Source: Sclerurus mexicanus
Taxonomy: Eukaryota; Chordata; Aves; Passeriformes; Furnariidae
Assembly: GCA_013396755.1 (NCBI GenBank)
Contig: VWZF01001867.1
Coordinates: forward strand, 506,155 to 570,154
Reading direction: 5' to 3'
DNA: 64,000 nt
Both the position numbers and the translations under genes were made by a program. Of the stretch, positions 51,801 through 63,363 are shown piece after piece. The stretch's first letter is position 1; every line of letters starts with the position of its first letter. The notes beneath the pieces are model-generated. The model worked only from the letters and a program-made list of their open reading frames with translations, did not search any database and had not been told where the DNA came from.

Positions 51801-54800
51801 TCTGTGTGGTGAAGTAAGCAGATGGACCACAACGTGAAGTTACATGCACCCTCTAGGGGAAAAAACCCTGCCACTTGAATTTCTTCAGATCATAGGGGAC
51901 AGATCTTTGACCCTACTTTGGCTATGCTTGGAGCTAAGTCAAGTCATGGTAGATAAAAACACTTGTCATCTTATTTTGAGCATATATGATTTGCTGTATC
52001 AATCTAGTATACTCTTTCTTGAAATCTGACATTTCTAGCAGCAAAAGAATCAAAAGTCTTTCTGATACATTGGTAGAGCTTCTTGAGTATAACTCAGGAC
52101 TTGAATAAGATTAGTGTAAAAACCAGGTATCATTTTATATGGAGAAAAGGTTTTGCACATAGTAATGATGGCAGTCACCAGAGGGCAATGTTCACCTTAC
52201 TTGTTACATACCTGCTCACAGGTATGTGCTGAGTGTGACCATGGTGCTCTTCAGCCTGAAAAACGGGACTGAAGTGTTATGGCTGTGATGAAATTTGTTT
52301 GGTTGCAAGTAGTATGCAATTTTGCCTTTCATTTTCTAACTGGAAGAAATGTGAAGGATTTTGGTTAAAGTTCCAGAACAGATAATGATTTGCTCAATTC
52401 ATTTTGGTCAGCTTCCCAAGGAGAAGTGTACTTAAAGTAAATTGTGACTGCAAAAATTTTGCATCAATTTCTCCTCCAGTGAAAGCACATTTTGAAAACT
52501 TCCAGTCTGCTTCTAAAATAAAGATATCACTGGCACAGCAAACTGGTATTTCATATTTTTATTTGTATTACTGTGTTATTTATTTGGGTTTTTTTCAAGA
52601 ACAAAACTCTCTCTACTTGACTGTATTAGTGAAATGTGTGTACTACCTAAAATAAGAGATACTGTTTGCATCATATTTTTAAATCAGAACAGTTTGTGCT
52701 CTACTGTGATTTAAGAGGTCTGTGAAGAACTCTTGAGTATTTTTGTCGCATACTAACAAGTTAAAAAACAATAAAGTATACATATGTACACAAATGCCTC
52801 AAAGTTCTCTTTGTGCATCACTTTCAAATGAGCGTGAGCTGCATAATGCAGGTTTTTTACAACTGTGAGCCAGTTTTCCGGAGGAATTTATGGACTTACT
52901 TGTATCAAACTCTGTCAGTACAGACACCATAGGGGAGTATTTAATTAAGTTTATACGCAATAAGCAGAGAGGGAGGTTCATGTCTTTATATATCTTTTAT
53001 TTTGGTTTAAGGTCAGATCTCCTGGTTCGGCTATGAAAGTCCTCGTAGTTTCTGGGACTACATTCGAGTAGCGTGCCGAAAAGTCTCGCACAATTGTATC
53101 TGCAGTATCGAGAACATGGAGAATGTGGGTTCTTCTAGAGCTAAGGTAGGGAAGAGAAAGGTCAGACTCACTTTTTTATTGCATTATTCTGTATAAAATA
53201 TAACTGACATTTCTGTACCTGGAATAAAAACGTATCACTAAACTTACCCCACAGATTTTTTTTCCTGTTTGAAAAGTTTCTTTTGCACCTAGTAAACATG
53301 TTTTAAAAACCTACTTTAAAATCTGAATGTTTTTACTTTAAAATTTATGTTATTCAGTAGAAAAGAATCTGAAATTGTCTATTCAGTGAGTATATTGTGT
53401 TATAAAATTATTGTCTTCACATTTTCAGCCTTACATAATTTTTTGAAAGTGCAGTACATTGAGGGAAATTAAGTTCCTGTAGGTATGCCAACAAATATTA
53501 TTTTGAAAGGATAGAAATGTGATGACTTTATTTCTTTCCTCTCCTAATAATTTCTTGTGTGTAATTTATGCACTAATAGAAAGGGTGTGGTTGTGCAAGA
53601 AGCCTATATAAGTAATAGATTTATTTGCTAATAGAGATCTATCATTTTAAAGGATCTACGTAAAAATAACATCATAATTTGTCAAGATGCAGTGGAAACC
53701 ATGAGGAAATAACAATTTAAAGTGTTTATATGCATATGAACTGAATAAGCATTAAACTGACCTATTGTCACATCTTAATAGTGAGAGACGGTATAGACCA
53801 ACATACTAAAAAAATACTGTTGGACAGAGATTACAAGTTGTTTCTGATAGATTGGAATGCTTTTCAGTAGCTTATACTTCTGTGTAAAGCAGCCTTGATT
53901 GATAGCTGAGAACTTTCCGACTTGAAAGTAGCATAAGAGAATGCAAAAATTAATGTTTTTAATTCTTTTTATTCCTAAATGAACTGAAATCAGTTGTTTG
54001 AACAAGTATCCAAACTGTGTATCATGGCTGTTTTATAAATCTTGTAGTTCCAGATTTTTGTTATACTTTGGATTATTCACAGTTGGTGAGGTGGAAATAC
54101 CTAGCTCGTTATATATAAAAATTTTTCTAAGTTTTTTTTTCAGAGGCATGACTGTGGTTAGTACAATTTAAATTACAGATAGTTATGCAACCACAGTTTT
54201 CTTCAATAACAGTTGATGCTTTGATCAAGAAGCACCATGAATCTAGTAGATCTTTGAGCAGTCTAATGATTGCAGAACAGTTTATTTACTGTTTCAACTC
54301 TTGTTCTTTTCTTTCTTTGAATAGGCTCAATTAAAAAATTTATATAGTAAATTATCTGCAATTTGTGTGAAAGTTTTGAAACACCTGAGATTCTATGGCA
54401 GAAGGTTACTAATTGGCTCTCCTGTCCAGAATAGTGCATCTCCTCCTAGCTCTGAACGTATTGGAGTAGTAGACTGATAATTTGTCATGCATCTTCTTTC
54501 CTTGCTTATGTTGAGATCTGGAAATTCAGAGAATTTGAAGAACTTAATTTCAAATGCTGTCTGGAGAAACAGATGTTCTAGAATCTGATGATTGTATTGC
54601 TTATATTCAAGATTTATTTTGAAAGTGTTTCTGAATTCTAAGATTTTAACAGAGATGAATATTTAAATTCAGTAGGTAACAATATGCAAAGCTATCTTAT
54701 GAAATGCTCTTATAAATAAAAGTTTTCTTTTACTCTGTGGAAAACTTCATGTCAAATAGTAGACCAAGAAGATAATTTGTGCAGTGAGTGTGGAGAACAG

Positions 54801-57800
54801 TGTTGAATTTTTTAAGGGAGTATTTTGGATTTCTGTATCCAAGAAGGTTGAGAGCATGTCAACACAAATACCAGTCCTACACATCAGTCTGACTGGTGGT
54901 CCAAATAAGTGTCACTTCAGCCTGGAAGCTGTCAGAAAGGGTTTGACAGTGCTAGTTGACCCTGCTTTCACTGGAGATGCGTAGGCTTTAATCCTCAGCT
55001 AAGAAGCACCATCAGAGTTTGACTGTTTCATTCACGTTCTAAGTAACTGCAACATAAAGGCAGCTATCCTTTTAGGTAAACATCCTTTTAATATTAGTGC
55101 ACTCTACGTTATTATTTTTTTTGCTGTGCTGTTGGTATTTTTGGAAACATGGTAGTTTTTGTTTGTATTTAGCATTTCATAGAATCACAGAATGGTTTGG
55201 GTTGGAAGGGACCTTGAAGACCATCTTGTTCCAACCCCCGTGCCATGGACAGGGACACCTTCCAGTAGACCAGGTTGCTCAGGGTCCCATCCAAACTGCC
55301 CTTGAACACTTCCAGGGATGGGGCCTCCACACAACCTGTTCCAGTGCTTTTCCACCCTCACAGTAAAAAATTTCTTTCAAATATCTAATCTAAACTTACT
55401 CTCTGTTAGTTTGAAGCCACTCTCCCTTGTCCTGTCATTACATGCTCTTGTAAATGGTCTCTCTCCATCTTTCCTGTAGACTCCCTTCTAGTACTGAAAG
55501 GCTGCAATTAGGTCACTCCAAAGTAGGGTTATAATCTGTTTTGGGTTATTTTAGTAGAAAGTCTGTAGTGACATAAAGCTCAATGCCAATAACCACCAAA
55601 TATATTAAGCATAACATCTTTCTACTTGTATAACTGCTTGTAAGTTTATGTGGGTTACAAGAAACATTCCTGGCTCTCTCAAATGGGCAGTCGTAACTAT
55701 GGCAGTCATTTGAAATGTGTCTCTCTTGTAAGCTGCAGTTCTGTGCACTGGACCTGTAAACAGAGCACAACGTACTTGCCTAACAGCTATTTTTTCATGT
55801 TATTGCTGTTGTTTATAGAACTATTGGAATGAAGTTTTGGTTTTGGACTACAAGATTAGCCCTCTTAGATTTAATTTCATGTCTGCATTTTATATGTACC
55901 TTCAATAATGATGTCATTACTGAGAGGAAGAAATATTACATTATAGAAGTATGTCACTGAGTTATAGTTGGTTTTTTTATAAATCCCACAAATATTTGAA
56001 TGAACATAGATAATTAGTTCCTACTTAAATTACTTGGAAGTTAGGTTACTGCTGCTTTACAGTGGAACCAATTGGTTGCTTCCAACACCGTTGACGTTAA
56101 AATTAAAAGCTTTCTGCCTTGATCTGCTTCCTCTTACACATGAGATTTTCAAAAGGGTGGAATATATAATTAGAGAAAATCCCTTTTTTTCCCCCTTCAA
56201 ATGTATTTATTTTCAGATGTAAAATTGTTTCCTTTTATAATGCTTATGTATTTCATATCTGTTTTGTCTTGCAGGGTAGAGCTTGGATCAGAGTAGCACT
56301 TATGGAAAAACATTTGTCTGAATACATTTCCACAGCTCTTAGAGACTTCAAAACAACCAGGTCTATAAGACTTTTATTTTTGCAATATTTTAGTAAATAT
56401 AAGGAGAGGAACTTAGGTTTGGAAGTGAATGTTTCTCTTGATTTGTGTAGTAAAGGATATCATTAATAAAAGAGCTGTAATCTAGTAAAATATGTCTGGA
56501 GTTCATATTGATTTGATTTTAGCATGGGTGAAACTTCAAAATTGAAAATCCCTTTGTGATTTTTAAAAATGTGGAAAAAAGTCTGGAATTCTTGAAAGGT
56601 CAAAAGAGAAGAAAACCTCTGCAAAGAGGTTCCTGAATCTGAAATTGTAGCATGGTAATATATGTAATATTCCTTTCAAGACAGACCTAGAGAATCAACA
56701 AAAAGTCATTTTTGTAGGCACCCTTTCTGAAGAAAAAAGGAGAATTCCAGGAAACTTTTGAGAAGTATAGAGTAACAGAATTAATGATAAAGCATAGCTA
56801 GGATTCTTGATGTAATATGAAAAATGCATAGCAGATTTTTTTAATAACTTTTAATGGTAGAAACAGTTATGGATGAGAATATACTTTGTGATAGAACACA
56901 CTGGCAGTTTTGGATCGGGTTTAGATAATGTGATTATTAGATGATGTTTTATCTTGTAGTGAGTGTGTCTTGCAGATTCATGATGAAGTAATCAGCTATG
57001 AGTGAGTCTATAACTTGTGGTACTTTATGTTGAACTGTAAAAGTTTTAGTCATACTGAATGGACTATTAAACAATGGGAATTTTCTCTGTAAAGATTTCT
57101 GTTCATTTAGAGTATTATTTCTGTTTTAATATTGTTTGTCCAAAGATTTCCGTATACTTTGGCAATATTAAGGTGACTTTAAAATACAACTACGTGAACG
57201 TCCCGTTTCACTGAAGTTTCAAAACCTGTTGTCTTATTTTACGCAGATGTGCTGGCATTTACAGTAGACAAGAACCTCCTAAAACAAAGATTTCTGGAAA
57301 AGATTTACTCATTTTGCCTCAAACTGAAAAGTCACTTGGGTTTTTGAGGGGGAGATGAGGAAGAGTAGGGTCACAAATTATGTAGTTGTCGCACTCTCTT
57401 TGTCCCTGTTTTGGTAATGTGGTTTGTTAGTGGATAACAATGGTATTATTTGATTAGCAGTTTCAAATTCATTTAATTGAACATGTTAATGTTTAATATA
57501 TTTAAATGTTCTTTCAGTGGTATAGCTTTTGGAAACAACTTCTCTTGCATTCCAAACATAGTAAGTGCAAAGTTTCTTTTGAAGTAATATTTTAAATACC
57601 TCTAATGGAAATAAAAGTTACATTGTCAGATCTTGGTTGTGTGGATTTCAAGTCCACTAGCAATAGTGAACATGCTCGCTTTTCCCATGTTGGATTTCAG
57701 ATACCTAATAAGTGACCTGATTTCTTTTGGTGATGCTTTGCACCATTTATTTAGCATTTTCAATTATGCATTGTGCTGTATATATAATTATTTATATAAA

Positions 57801-60800
57801 CCACAAGTTTCTTGTGTTACACTTGTGTGTATGTAGAATATGAGATTCATCTATTATATTGATAGCTCTTTTTAAACCTCACTGTTGTGTTTAGGTGCCT
57901 GGTTTTAGGGCTAGTCATTTAATGAAACAGTACATTATTAGGGCTGAATCTGCATATTATGCTTGGAAGAGGATTGGAATAAGCATGGACACATATTTTG
58001 CTAACAAATTGGTCATCACAGACTCTTAAGTTCTAATGGACTGTGCTGTTGTGAGATGTCAACTGCATAGCACTGGAAGAAGACTTGTGGGTTTTCCAAG
58101 GTGACTGTTGTTTTAGCTGGATTAGTGCATCTGGTTTAAGAAACACTGCGACTGCCCGGCCAACTTCTGCATCTCAGTATTGAAAGTACGCCCTGTCCTT
58201 TTTGTGCGATTGCTTCCTAAGCACCATTTTAGAAGATAAACTGAACACAGTACAGATTGGTACCTGGCAGTGGTTTTACAAATGCCAGTGAATTGGCTCG
58301 TGATCAGCTTGTACTGGGAGCACTGCTGTTCGTTCACAAGTAAGAGTCACTGTGCTGAATCAGACTGTGAAGTCCATCCAGCTCAGCACTCTGGCTCAGC
58401 CGGTTTAGCCTCCTGGTGCCCTTCCTGAAGCCAGAAAGGAGGGAGCTGAGTTTGGACATCCCAGCCTCAGTGTCGGGACTATAACCTCTGTCTTCTCAGA
58501 GGAAGTCTTACAGATTTCTTGTTTCTACTGGGAACAAGCTTGTTTCCTTATAGCAAATGGATGTCTGTTATGGAATTGCAAAAGTGGGAATTCTGACGGT
58601 ATGCATTATAACACAGTTCAGTCTTTGGAGCTGTGCCCCAAAATATGTCTTTTCTGGATGTTCACCATGCAGCCAACTCAAGCTCTCACAGAACCATCCA
58701 AATGCTTTCATGCAGTTCTTAAGACAGATGGAGCTTTTGGTAGGGCAGTGTTGCTGATATTTGTCTGGAAGATAGGTTGTATTCAGTACAACACTTCTTG
58801 CATTCATACATTTCTAGAATGTGTAGGTGAACCGTACGTATCAGCTCCTATCAAGTGACCTTTCAGTGTTGCCTTGGGTACTGAACAGCTCTTGGTTTCC
58901 CTGTTTCCACATGTAATGCTCAGGTCAATTCTAGTGACTTTTCTGCCCCTACTGCTGCCAAGACTCCTTTAACACAGAAATTAAAGTTGTGTGCTACTTT
59001 GCTAAACAGACCAAAGGCCTTTTTTACAAGGACATGCATGGCAATGATAGGTCCTATTCACTTGCCCTGTGCATGGAATGTTTCCGTTTGGAAGTAGCTT
59101 CTGTGGTAGCTGGGAGGAGAAAATGAGATTAAATAGGAGAGAATGGGGATGTGGTAAGAGAATACAGATTTTAAAATTGTTGCTTTGTTGGTTGCAGTTT
59201 TCAAGCAGCCTTCACAGGTCTGCATATGCCTGGGTGTGTGAACTGTATTTTGAGATCAGGGCGTGCAGTTTTAAAGCTCTGGTCAATAGGTGTTTTACAA
59301 TAAAAAATGATGTTAAGAAAACACTCCTTCAAGTAATGAAAACTCTAAATCTTGGAATAACTGGATGCAATGTGCATCTTCCCATAGTATTTTAAGAAAA
59401 AGTAAACGATCTGGAAAATAGCTGATTTGTGAAAATATTTTTTTAAAAGTAGTCAACTGCTAAGAATGAGAAGTAACTGTTGAACTTTAAAAGAGCCTGC
59501 AAGTACAATTGTGAGAGAGAACGTTTTTTTATGCAATGGAATAATTTTTTTAATGTATAGGACACAAATTCTTCCTTTTAGTGGTAAAGTATGATACCTT
59601 CATATTTTTATCTGCATTTTGTCCATCCTGTTCTACTGTTTCTTAGGACTGACACTGAAAATTCTTTTTGCTTCTGTCTAAATTTTTATGTGCTCTAAGA
59701 TTGTGGTATTTTGTGCTCTGCAGTCGATTGGTTTGCTTTATTTGAAATGAAATATGGATGCCTCTGGGGTTCACATAAGTTGTTTTTATTTAAACTGGAT
59801 TTCTTCAATTTTAACTATGAAAAATACTATCATCATTATTATTTGAGAGAAAATGGTATTAGCTGAACCAATTTCTTTTTTATTGAAGGAGATTTTATGA
59901 GGATGGAGCAATTGTTCTTGGTGAAGAAGCAAATATGCTTGCTGGTATGCTGTTGGGACTCAATGCAATTGATTTCAGGTATTACATTTGCATGCTTCAT
60001 AACAGAATGCTCAGAGAAAGTATTTATAAGTCGCTGTATTATGGAAAGCATTCTTAGATTCCCTTGGTAGTTTGAGAGAAAAGCTTAGGTTGGGAAGAAG
60101 AAGGGGGAAGTGGAGAGAAAGAGATCTTGAATGGCTCGTCTGGATAAAAGTTATGCTGTCTTTTATATAACTGCATGATTACGTGGTCGTTCTTTCAGGT
60201 ATCAAAATCCTAAAAGCAATCAAGTGTAATTGCAGAAGATACTTCAAACCTATTAAATGAAGCTTACAGATAATTGAATATTTTGAAGTTGTTTTTAAAC
60301 TGTAAGGAAAACTGTGATCGCGCAGTTGGTTATGGCCTGGTACTCAAGGGCAGCATTGTAACCACATATGTAGAAGGTAATCTTTAACTTTAGCACTTCT
60401 AGATTTTAAAAGCTTAACCTACAAACAACCATTTATTATAATTTTTTGTTATAATTAACTGCAGCAACTCCTTACATTAGTTTACCTTTGAAACCTCTAC
60501 CCAGAGTTTTTTGGGCGTTCCTATATGATTAATTCTGTGTTGTGGGGTAACAAAGGTTCAAGATAATATAAATATAAAAATATAAATAAATATAGTGCGT
60601 GTGTCTGTGTATATATATATACACACTATGTAATCCATCAGTAAGATATAAAAATTATAGTGACTATAAAAAGATCAAAGCTGGCTGGTGCAAGACTCTG
60701 TTAATATGCCTGGTTGGGCCCACTTAGCCTCAGGCAGAGCCAGTGGCAAAGGGTTTCATAATACAGCATAGGAAAAAGGAGAGTGATAATGCTGCTCTCC

Positions 60801-63363
60801 ATTCTTCTGTCAGTACACTGTCAGTATTTACTCTGCAGCAGCATTAATGCTTGTCACAAACTGGAGATAAACTGGCAGAAAACAGCACATAGTCTTACTG
60901 GATGCACTGAGTGCTCCACAGTTGCCAAAAGGCCTTTGGATATTTACTTATGCACCCTTATGCCAGATATGAGGCTTACTGGACACTTGTATGAACTATC
61001 TTAAATTGTTCAAGAGTAAAAAAAAAACATACCCAGTAAGAGGACTGGATAGTTCTTTTGTTGTTAGCTAGTTTGTTTCACAGAAGCATCCTGTTAGTGG
61101 CAGAGATGATGGGACCATGAGGCTTAGAGAAGAAAAGGAACAAAAGGCATTGAGTAAGGTTTTCCCTTTCTCTTGGCAGTGAGCATTTAGTTCAGCTGCC
61201 TGTGGAACTGCAACTGGATGCCAAAAGAGAAAAAAAGAGTAACCTAAAAATTCCGGTCCTGATGGCTGCTGAACTAGCTCAGAAGGGAATCAGATAAATC
61301 CCAGCACTGCTGTGAGGAGGGGAAAGGGAATGTGGTTGGAGTTTAAAAAAAAATAAAATGGGGAGAGAGAGATTGAAAACACAGGCTAGCTTCGTTTCCC
61401 AGCATTTTGTCATTAGATTGGCTTAACTGCATCCTCAGCATATGTTCTGGAGGAACAGAAGTGTGCTGCAGGATGGTAGAAGTGCTAGCCTTGTGTTCAG
61501 CAAGTTCAAATCTTACCAGATTTTATTAGTTTAATCTTTACATTATGTGAAAGTAAACTGCTTCTGTATTATCCCTATACTTGAAAGGACTATAGCTATA
61601 CATGAGTAATATTGCAAGGTTAGGTCTGCAGTATGTAAATCCTGCCATAAATAATCATCAATTGAATGTGTTTATCTTGCATAAGCCTCAGTGGTACATA
61701 GTAGAGTACAAGTGCTTAGTTGTATGACTGTTTTTCCTTTGTCCTCTGATTTCTAATATAGGCATATTTATAGGTATTTTTTCATAGTATTCAGAGTAAT
61801 GATTGGCTGTTGGAGGCATTTAAGTTTTTGTCAATGCAGCTTTTAAGAGTCTAGGGATTTTCTGGTTAAAATGGAAACATAGTACCACAGGAGTGTTTTT
61901 ATTGTCTAACATCACAGAGTCACAGAATCACAGAATGGGTAAGGTTGGAAGGGTCATCTGGTCCAACCTCCCTGCTCAAGCAGGGTCATCCCAGAGCACA
62001 TCGAACAGGATTGTGTCCAGGTGGGTCTTGAATATCTCCAGTGAGAGACACCCCACAAGTTCTCTGGGCAGCCTGTTCCAGTGCTCAGCCACCTGCACAG
62101 TAAAGAAGTTCTTCCTCATGTTCAGGTGGAGCTTCCTGTGCCTCAGTTTCTGCCTGTTGTCTGATGTCCTATTGCTGGCACCACCGAGAAGAGCCTGCAT
62201 AGTATTGTGTTTTGAATGGCTGAGAAGCCATAGCTCTTATTTGCATGTTGTATTTGAGATTTCTTTTTTTTTTCAGTTTGAACAATCTCTTATACATGCT
62301 GACTAACTTATCCACGTGGAACTGTAAATAAGACTTTGAGGTGGAGATGGGGGAACTTGAGTGAGAACATAATTTAATTTTTTTCTCCTCACAACAGTGT
62401 GGAATTACATATCTACTTAAAGTAATTGTGATTTTTCAGGGGTGCTTTTCTTGTTGTATTTGTTTTTAATTTCTTTAGGGAAAAAAAAACCCCTTTAGAT
62501 GTACTTTCTAAATAGCATTTAAGTGACTGCATTGTCAAAAATGGCACTTTGCAATTCCGTTAGCAAAAGTTGTGTCTTATTAGAATCTGTTTATTGATGA
62601 CAGAGATCGGAGGAGTGAGAAATATGAGCCATGTGGAAGCATCATTAATTTTGTCACTTCTGTGATATTTAAACATGGTTGAAATACAATAGTTTATATC
62701 CAGTCCAAAACAGACTACAGTGTAAATGAGGGTTTTATAAAGTTACAGCCATTTAAGAACATTTTCTAAAAGTTAGTTTCACTTCTATTCCTCATCTTCC
62801 TGCAGCCCAGTACCTGTGTCTGAAAGGAGAAAGACTGAAATATTTTTGAGAAGATTTTCTGACTTAGTGGGATGGTTACATAAGCACTCTGCAAACACTT
62901 AAATGAAGTCAAATTCTGAAAATTCCAAGTCCATCCATAGTTATCCTGTTGCTTCAGTTAACTTCTTCTATTCCTTTGCCATCTATCTGTATTTTTCAGA
63001 ATAAAAGGAAATACTTAAAAATTAGAGTTTATTGTACTTGCCTAGATCTGTTCTCTGATTATGTGTATTTTCTGTTTGTAGTTGTTTTCATTATCCTGTA
63101 ACATGTCCAATGACTCTAATATGAATCTATCTCAGTTGAGCAGAATTTCAGTGTTAAATGCTCGAGGCCTTTTTTATTACCAAAAAATTAAGAAAAATCA
63201 AATTTCACATTGGTAAGATTCACTTGTCACTGTCATTTAATTTTCTTGTAACAAATGTATCATTGTTTCTGTCTTTTATCAGTTTTTGTCTGAAGGGTGA
63301 GGGTCTGGATGGCACCTTTCCCGCTGTCATAGATTATACACCATACTTGAAGTTCACACAAAG
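39771..63363 (+). CDS. RUNDC3B: RUNDC3B (RUN domain-containing protein 3B), 5' half, six exons
   Basis: A RUN-domain protein related to the Rap2-interacting protein RUNDC3A; RUN domains bind small GTPases of the Rap/Rab type. Exons are 39771-39849 (continuing into the gap), 46755-46870, 53012-53145, 56275-56360, 59889-59978 and 63283-63363. Phases agree across every visible junction and the translation follows human RUNDC3B closely, with few substitutions from exon 2 onward. The seen part covers the N-terminus and the RUN domain. The C-terminal coiled-coil half lies past the right edge. It is divergent from ABCB1, as in mammals. Confidence 0.95.
39850..40420. other. Assembly gap of 571 N
   Basis: Unresolved bases between the GC-rich first exon and a TCCA microsatellite. 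They hide the end of RUNDC3B exon 1 and its splice donor. The true length is unknown. Confidence 0.99.
40421..40550. repeat. (TCCA)n tetranucleotide microsatellite
   Basis: About 130 bases of TCCA units with occasional TCCG, TCTG and TTCC variants, running out of the assembly gap. The long open frames it creates (WMDG or SIHP repeats) are artefacts of the repeat. Confidence 0.97.
41061..43600. other. RUNDC3B intron 1, left part: nothing recognised
   Basis: AT-rich intronic DNA with no repeat terminus or coding signal recognised. Confidence 0.5.
43601..43828 (+). mobile_element. CR1 LINE 3' fragment
   Basis: Plus orientation: 'aggtttagattggacattag', 'ttcttcactgaagaggtggt', 'ggaacagattgcccagggaa' and 'ggttggactccacagcctta' are CR1 3' blocks. 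It ends near 'aaagattccatgaa'. It lies in RUNDC3B intron 1. Confidence 0.93.
43829..46754. other. RUNDC3B intron 1, right part: nothing recognised
   Basis: AT-rich intron sequence up to the exon 2 acceptor (TTGCTCTAG). No gene or repeat was identified. Confidence 0.5.
46755..46870 (+). CDS. RUNDC3B: RUNDC3B exon 2: start of RUN domain
   Basis: The exon is 116 nt, with acceptor GCTCTAG and donor GTACGT. It encodes FSVKTLIDRSCFETIDDTSP then EFNNFAAILEQILSHRLK, nearly identical to human RUNDC3B with Thr for Ser in the DDSSP segment. It begins the helical RUN domain. Confidence 0.98.
46871..53011. other. RUNDC3B: RUNDC3B intron 2
   Basis: About 6.1 kb of AT-rich intron. A short degraded CR1-like piece is at about 49097-49160 ('tttggaaggtttcttacaaa', 'gtccaacctcttgctcaaag'). 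The rest shows no recognisable element. Confidence 0.6.
53012..53145 (+). CDS. RUNDC3B: RUNDC3B exon 3: RUN domain
   Basis: The exon is 134 nt, with acceptor GGTTTAAG and donor GTAGGG. It encodes QISWFGYESPRSFWDYIRVA, CRKVSHNCICSIENMENV and GSSRAK. The WFGYESPRSFWDYI motif is highly characteristic of RUNDC3 proteins. Confidence 0.98.
53146..56274. other. RUNDC3B: RUNDC3B intron 3
   Basis: About 3.1 kb with a minus-strand CR1 fragment at 55178-55530. A sequence at about 54330-54476 is unusually open but shows no recognised exon. Confidence 0.6.
55178..55530 (-). mobile_element. CR1 LINE 3' fragment
   Basis: The plus strand starts CATAGAATCACAGAATGGTT and TTGGAAGGGACCTTGAAGAC. It continues with 'gccatggacagggacacctt', 'ttccagggatggggcctcca' and 'aggctgcaattaggtcactc'. 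A well-preserved reverse-oriented CR1 3' part. Confidence 0.95.
56275..56360 (+). CDS. RUNDC3B: RUNDC3B exon 4: RUN domain
   Basis: The exon is 86 nt, with acceptor GTCTTGCAG. It encodes GRAWIRVALMEKHLSEYIST then ALRDFKTT, identical in wording to human RUNDC3B. Codon phase fixes the end at 56360, but the donor there is GTCTAT, a poor match to GTAAGT. The frame stays open past it to 56464. Confidence 0.96.
56361..59888. other. RUNDC3B: RUNDC3B intron 4
   Basis: About 3.5 kb. It starts with an unusual donor and an in-frame extension ending at a stop that overlaps AATAAA near 56465. An unclassified old repeat-like stretch may lie at about 58341-58540. Nothing else was recognised. Confidence 0.55.
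59889..59978 (+). CDS. RUNDC3B: RUNDC3B exon 5: RUN domain
   Basis: The exon is 90 nt, with acceptor TTTATTGAAG and donor GTATTA. After completing a split Arg it encodes RFYEDGAIVLGEEANMLAGM and LLGLNAIDF, matching human RUNDC3B. The phase links to exons 4 and 6. Confidence 0.97.
60563..60626. repeat. AT-rich simple repeat with (AT)n/(GT)n
   Basis: 'aatataaatataaaaatata' leads into 'gtgtgtctgtgtatatatat' and 'acacac', a low-complexity tract in a RUNDC3B intron. Confidence 0.85.
61911..62207 (-). mobile_element. CR1 LINE 3' fragment
   Basis: The plus strand starts 'atcacagagtcacagaatca', then 'aaggttggaagggtcatctg' and 'gtccaacctccctgctcaag', ending near 'caccaccgagaagagcctg'. On the minus strand it keeps LHLNMRKNFFTVQVAEHWNR, the CR1 ORF2 end. 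Confidence 0.95.
63283..63363 (+). CDS. RUNDC3B: RUNDC3B exon 6: end of RUN domain
   Basis: The exon is 81 nt, with acceptor TTTTATCAG and donor GTACTT. It encodes FCLKGEGLDGTFPAVIDYTP then YLKFTQ, matching human with Thr for Ser and FT for YI near the end. The next exon lies outside the window. Confidence 0.97.

Larger units (their letters stand above)
59979..63282. other. RUNDC3B: RUNDC3B intron 5
   Basis: About 3.3 kb with an AT/TATA-type simple stretch at about 60563-60626 and a minus-strand CR1 at 61911-62207. Otherwise featureless. Confidence 0.6.
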
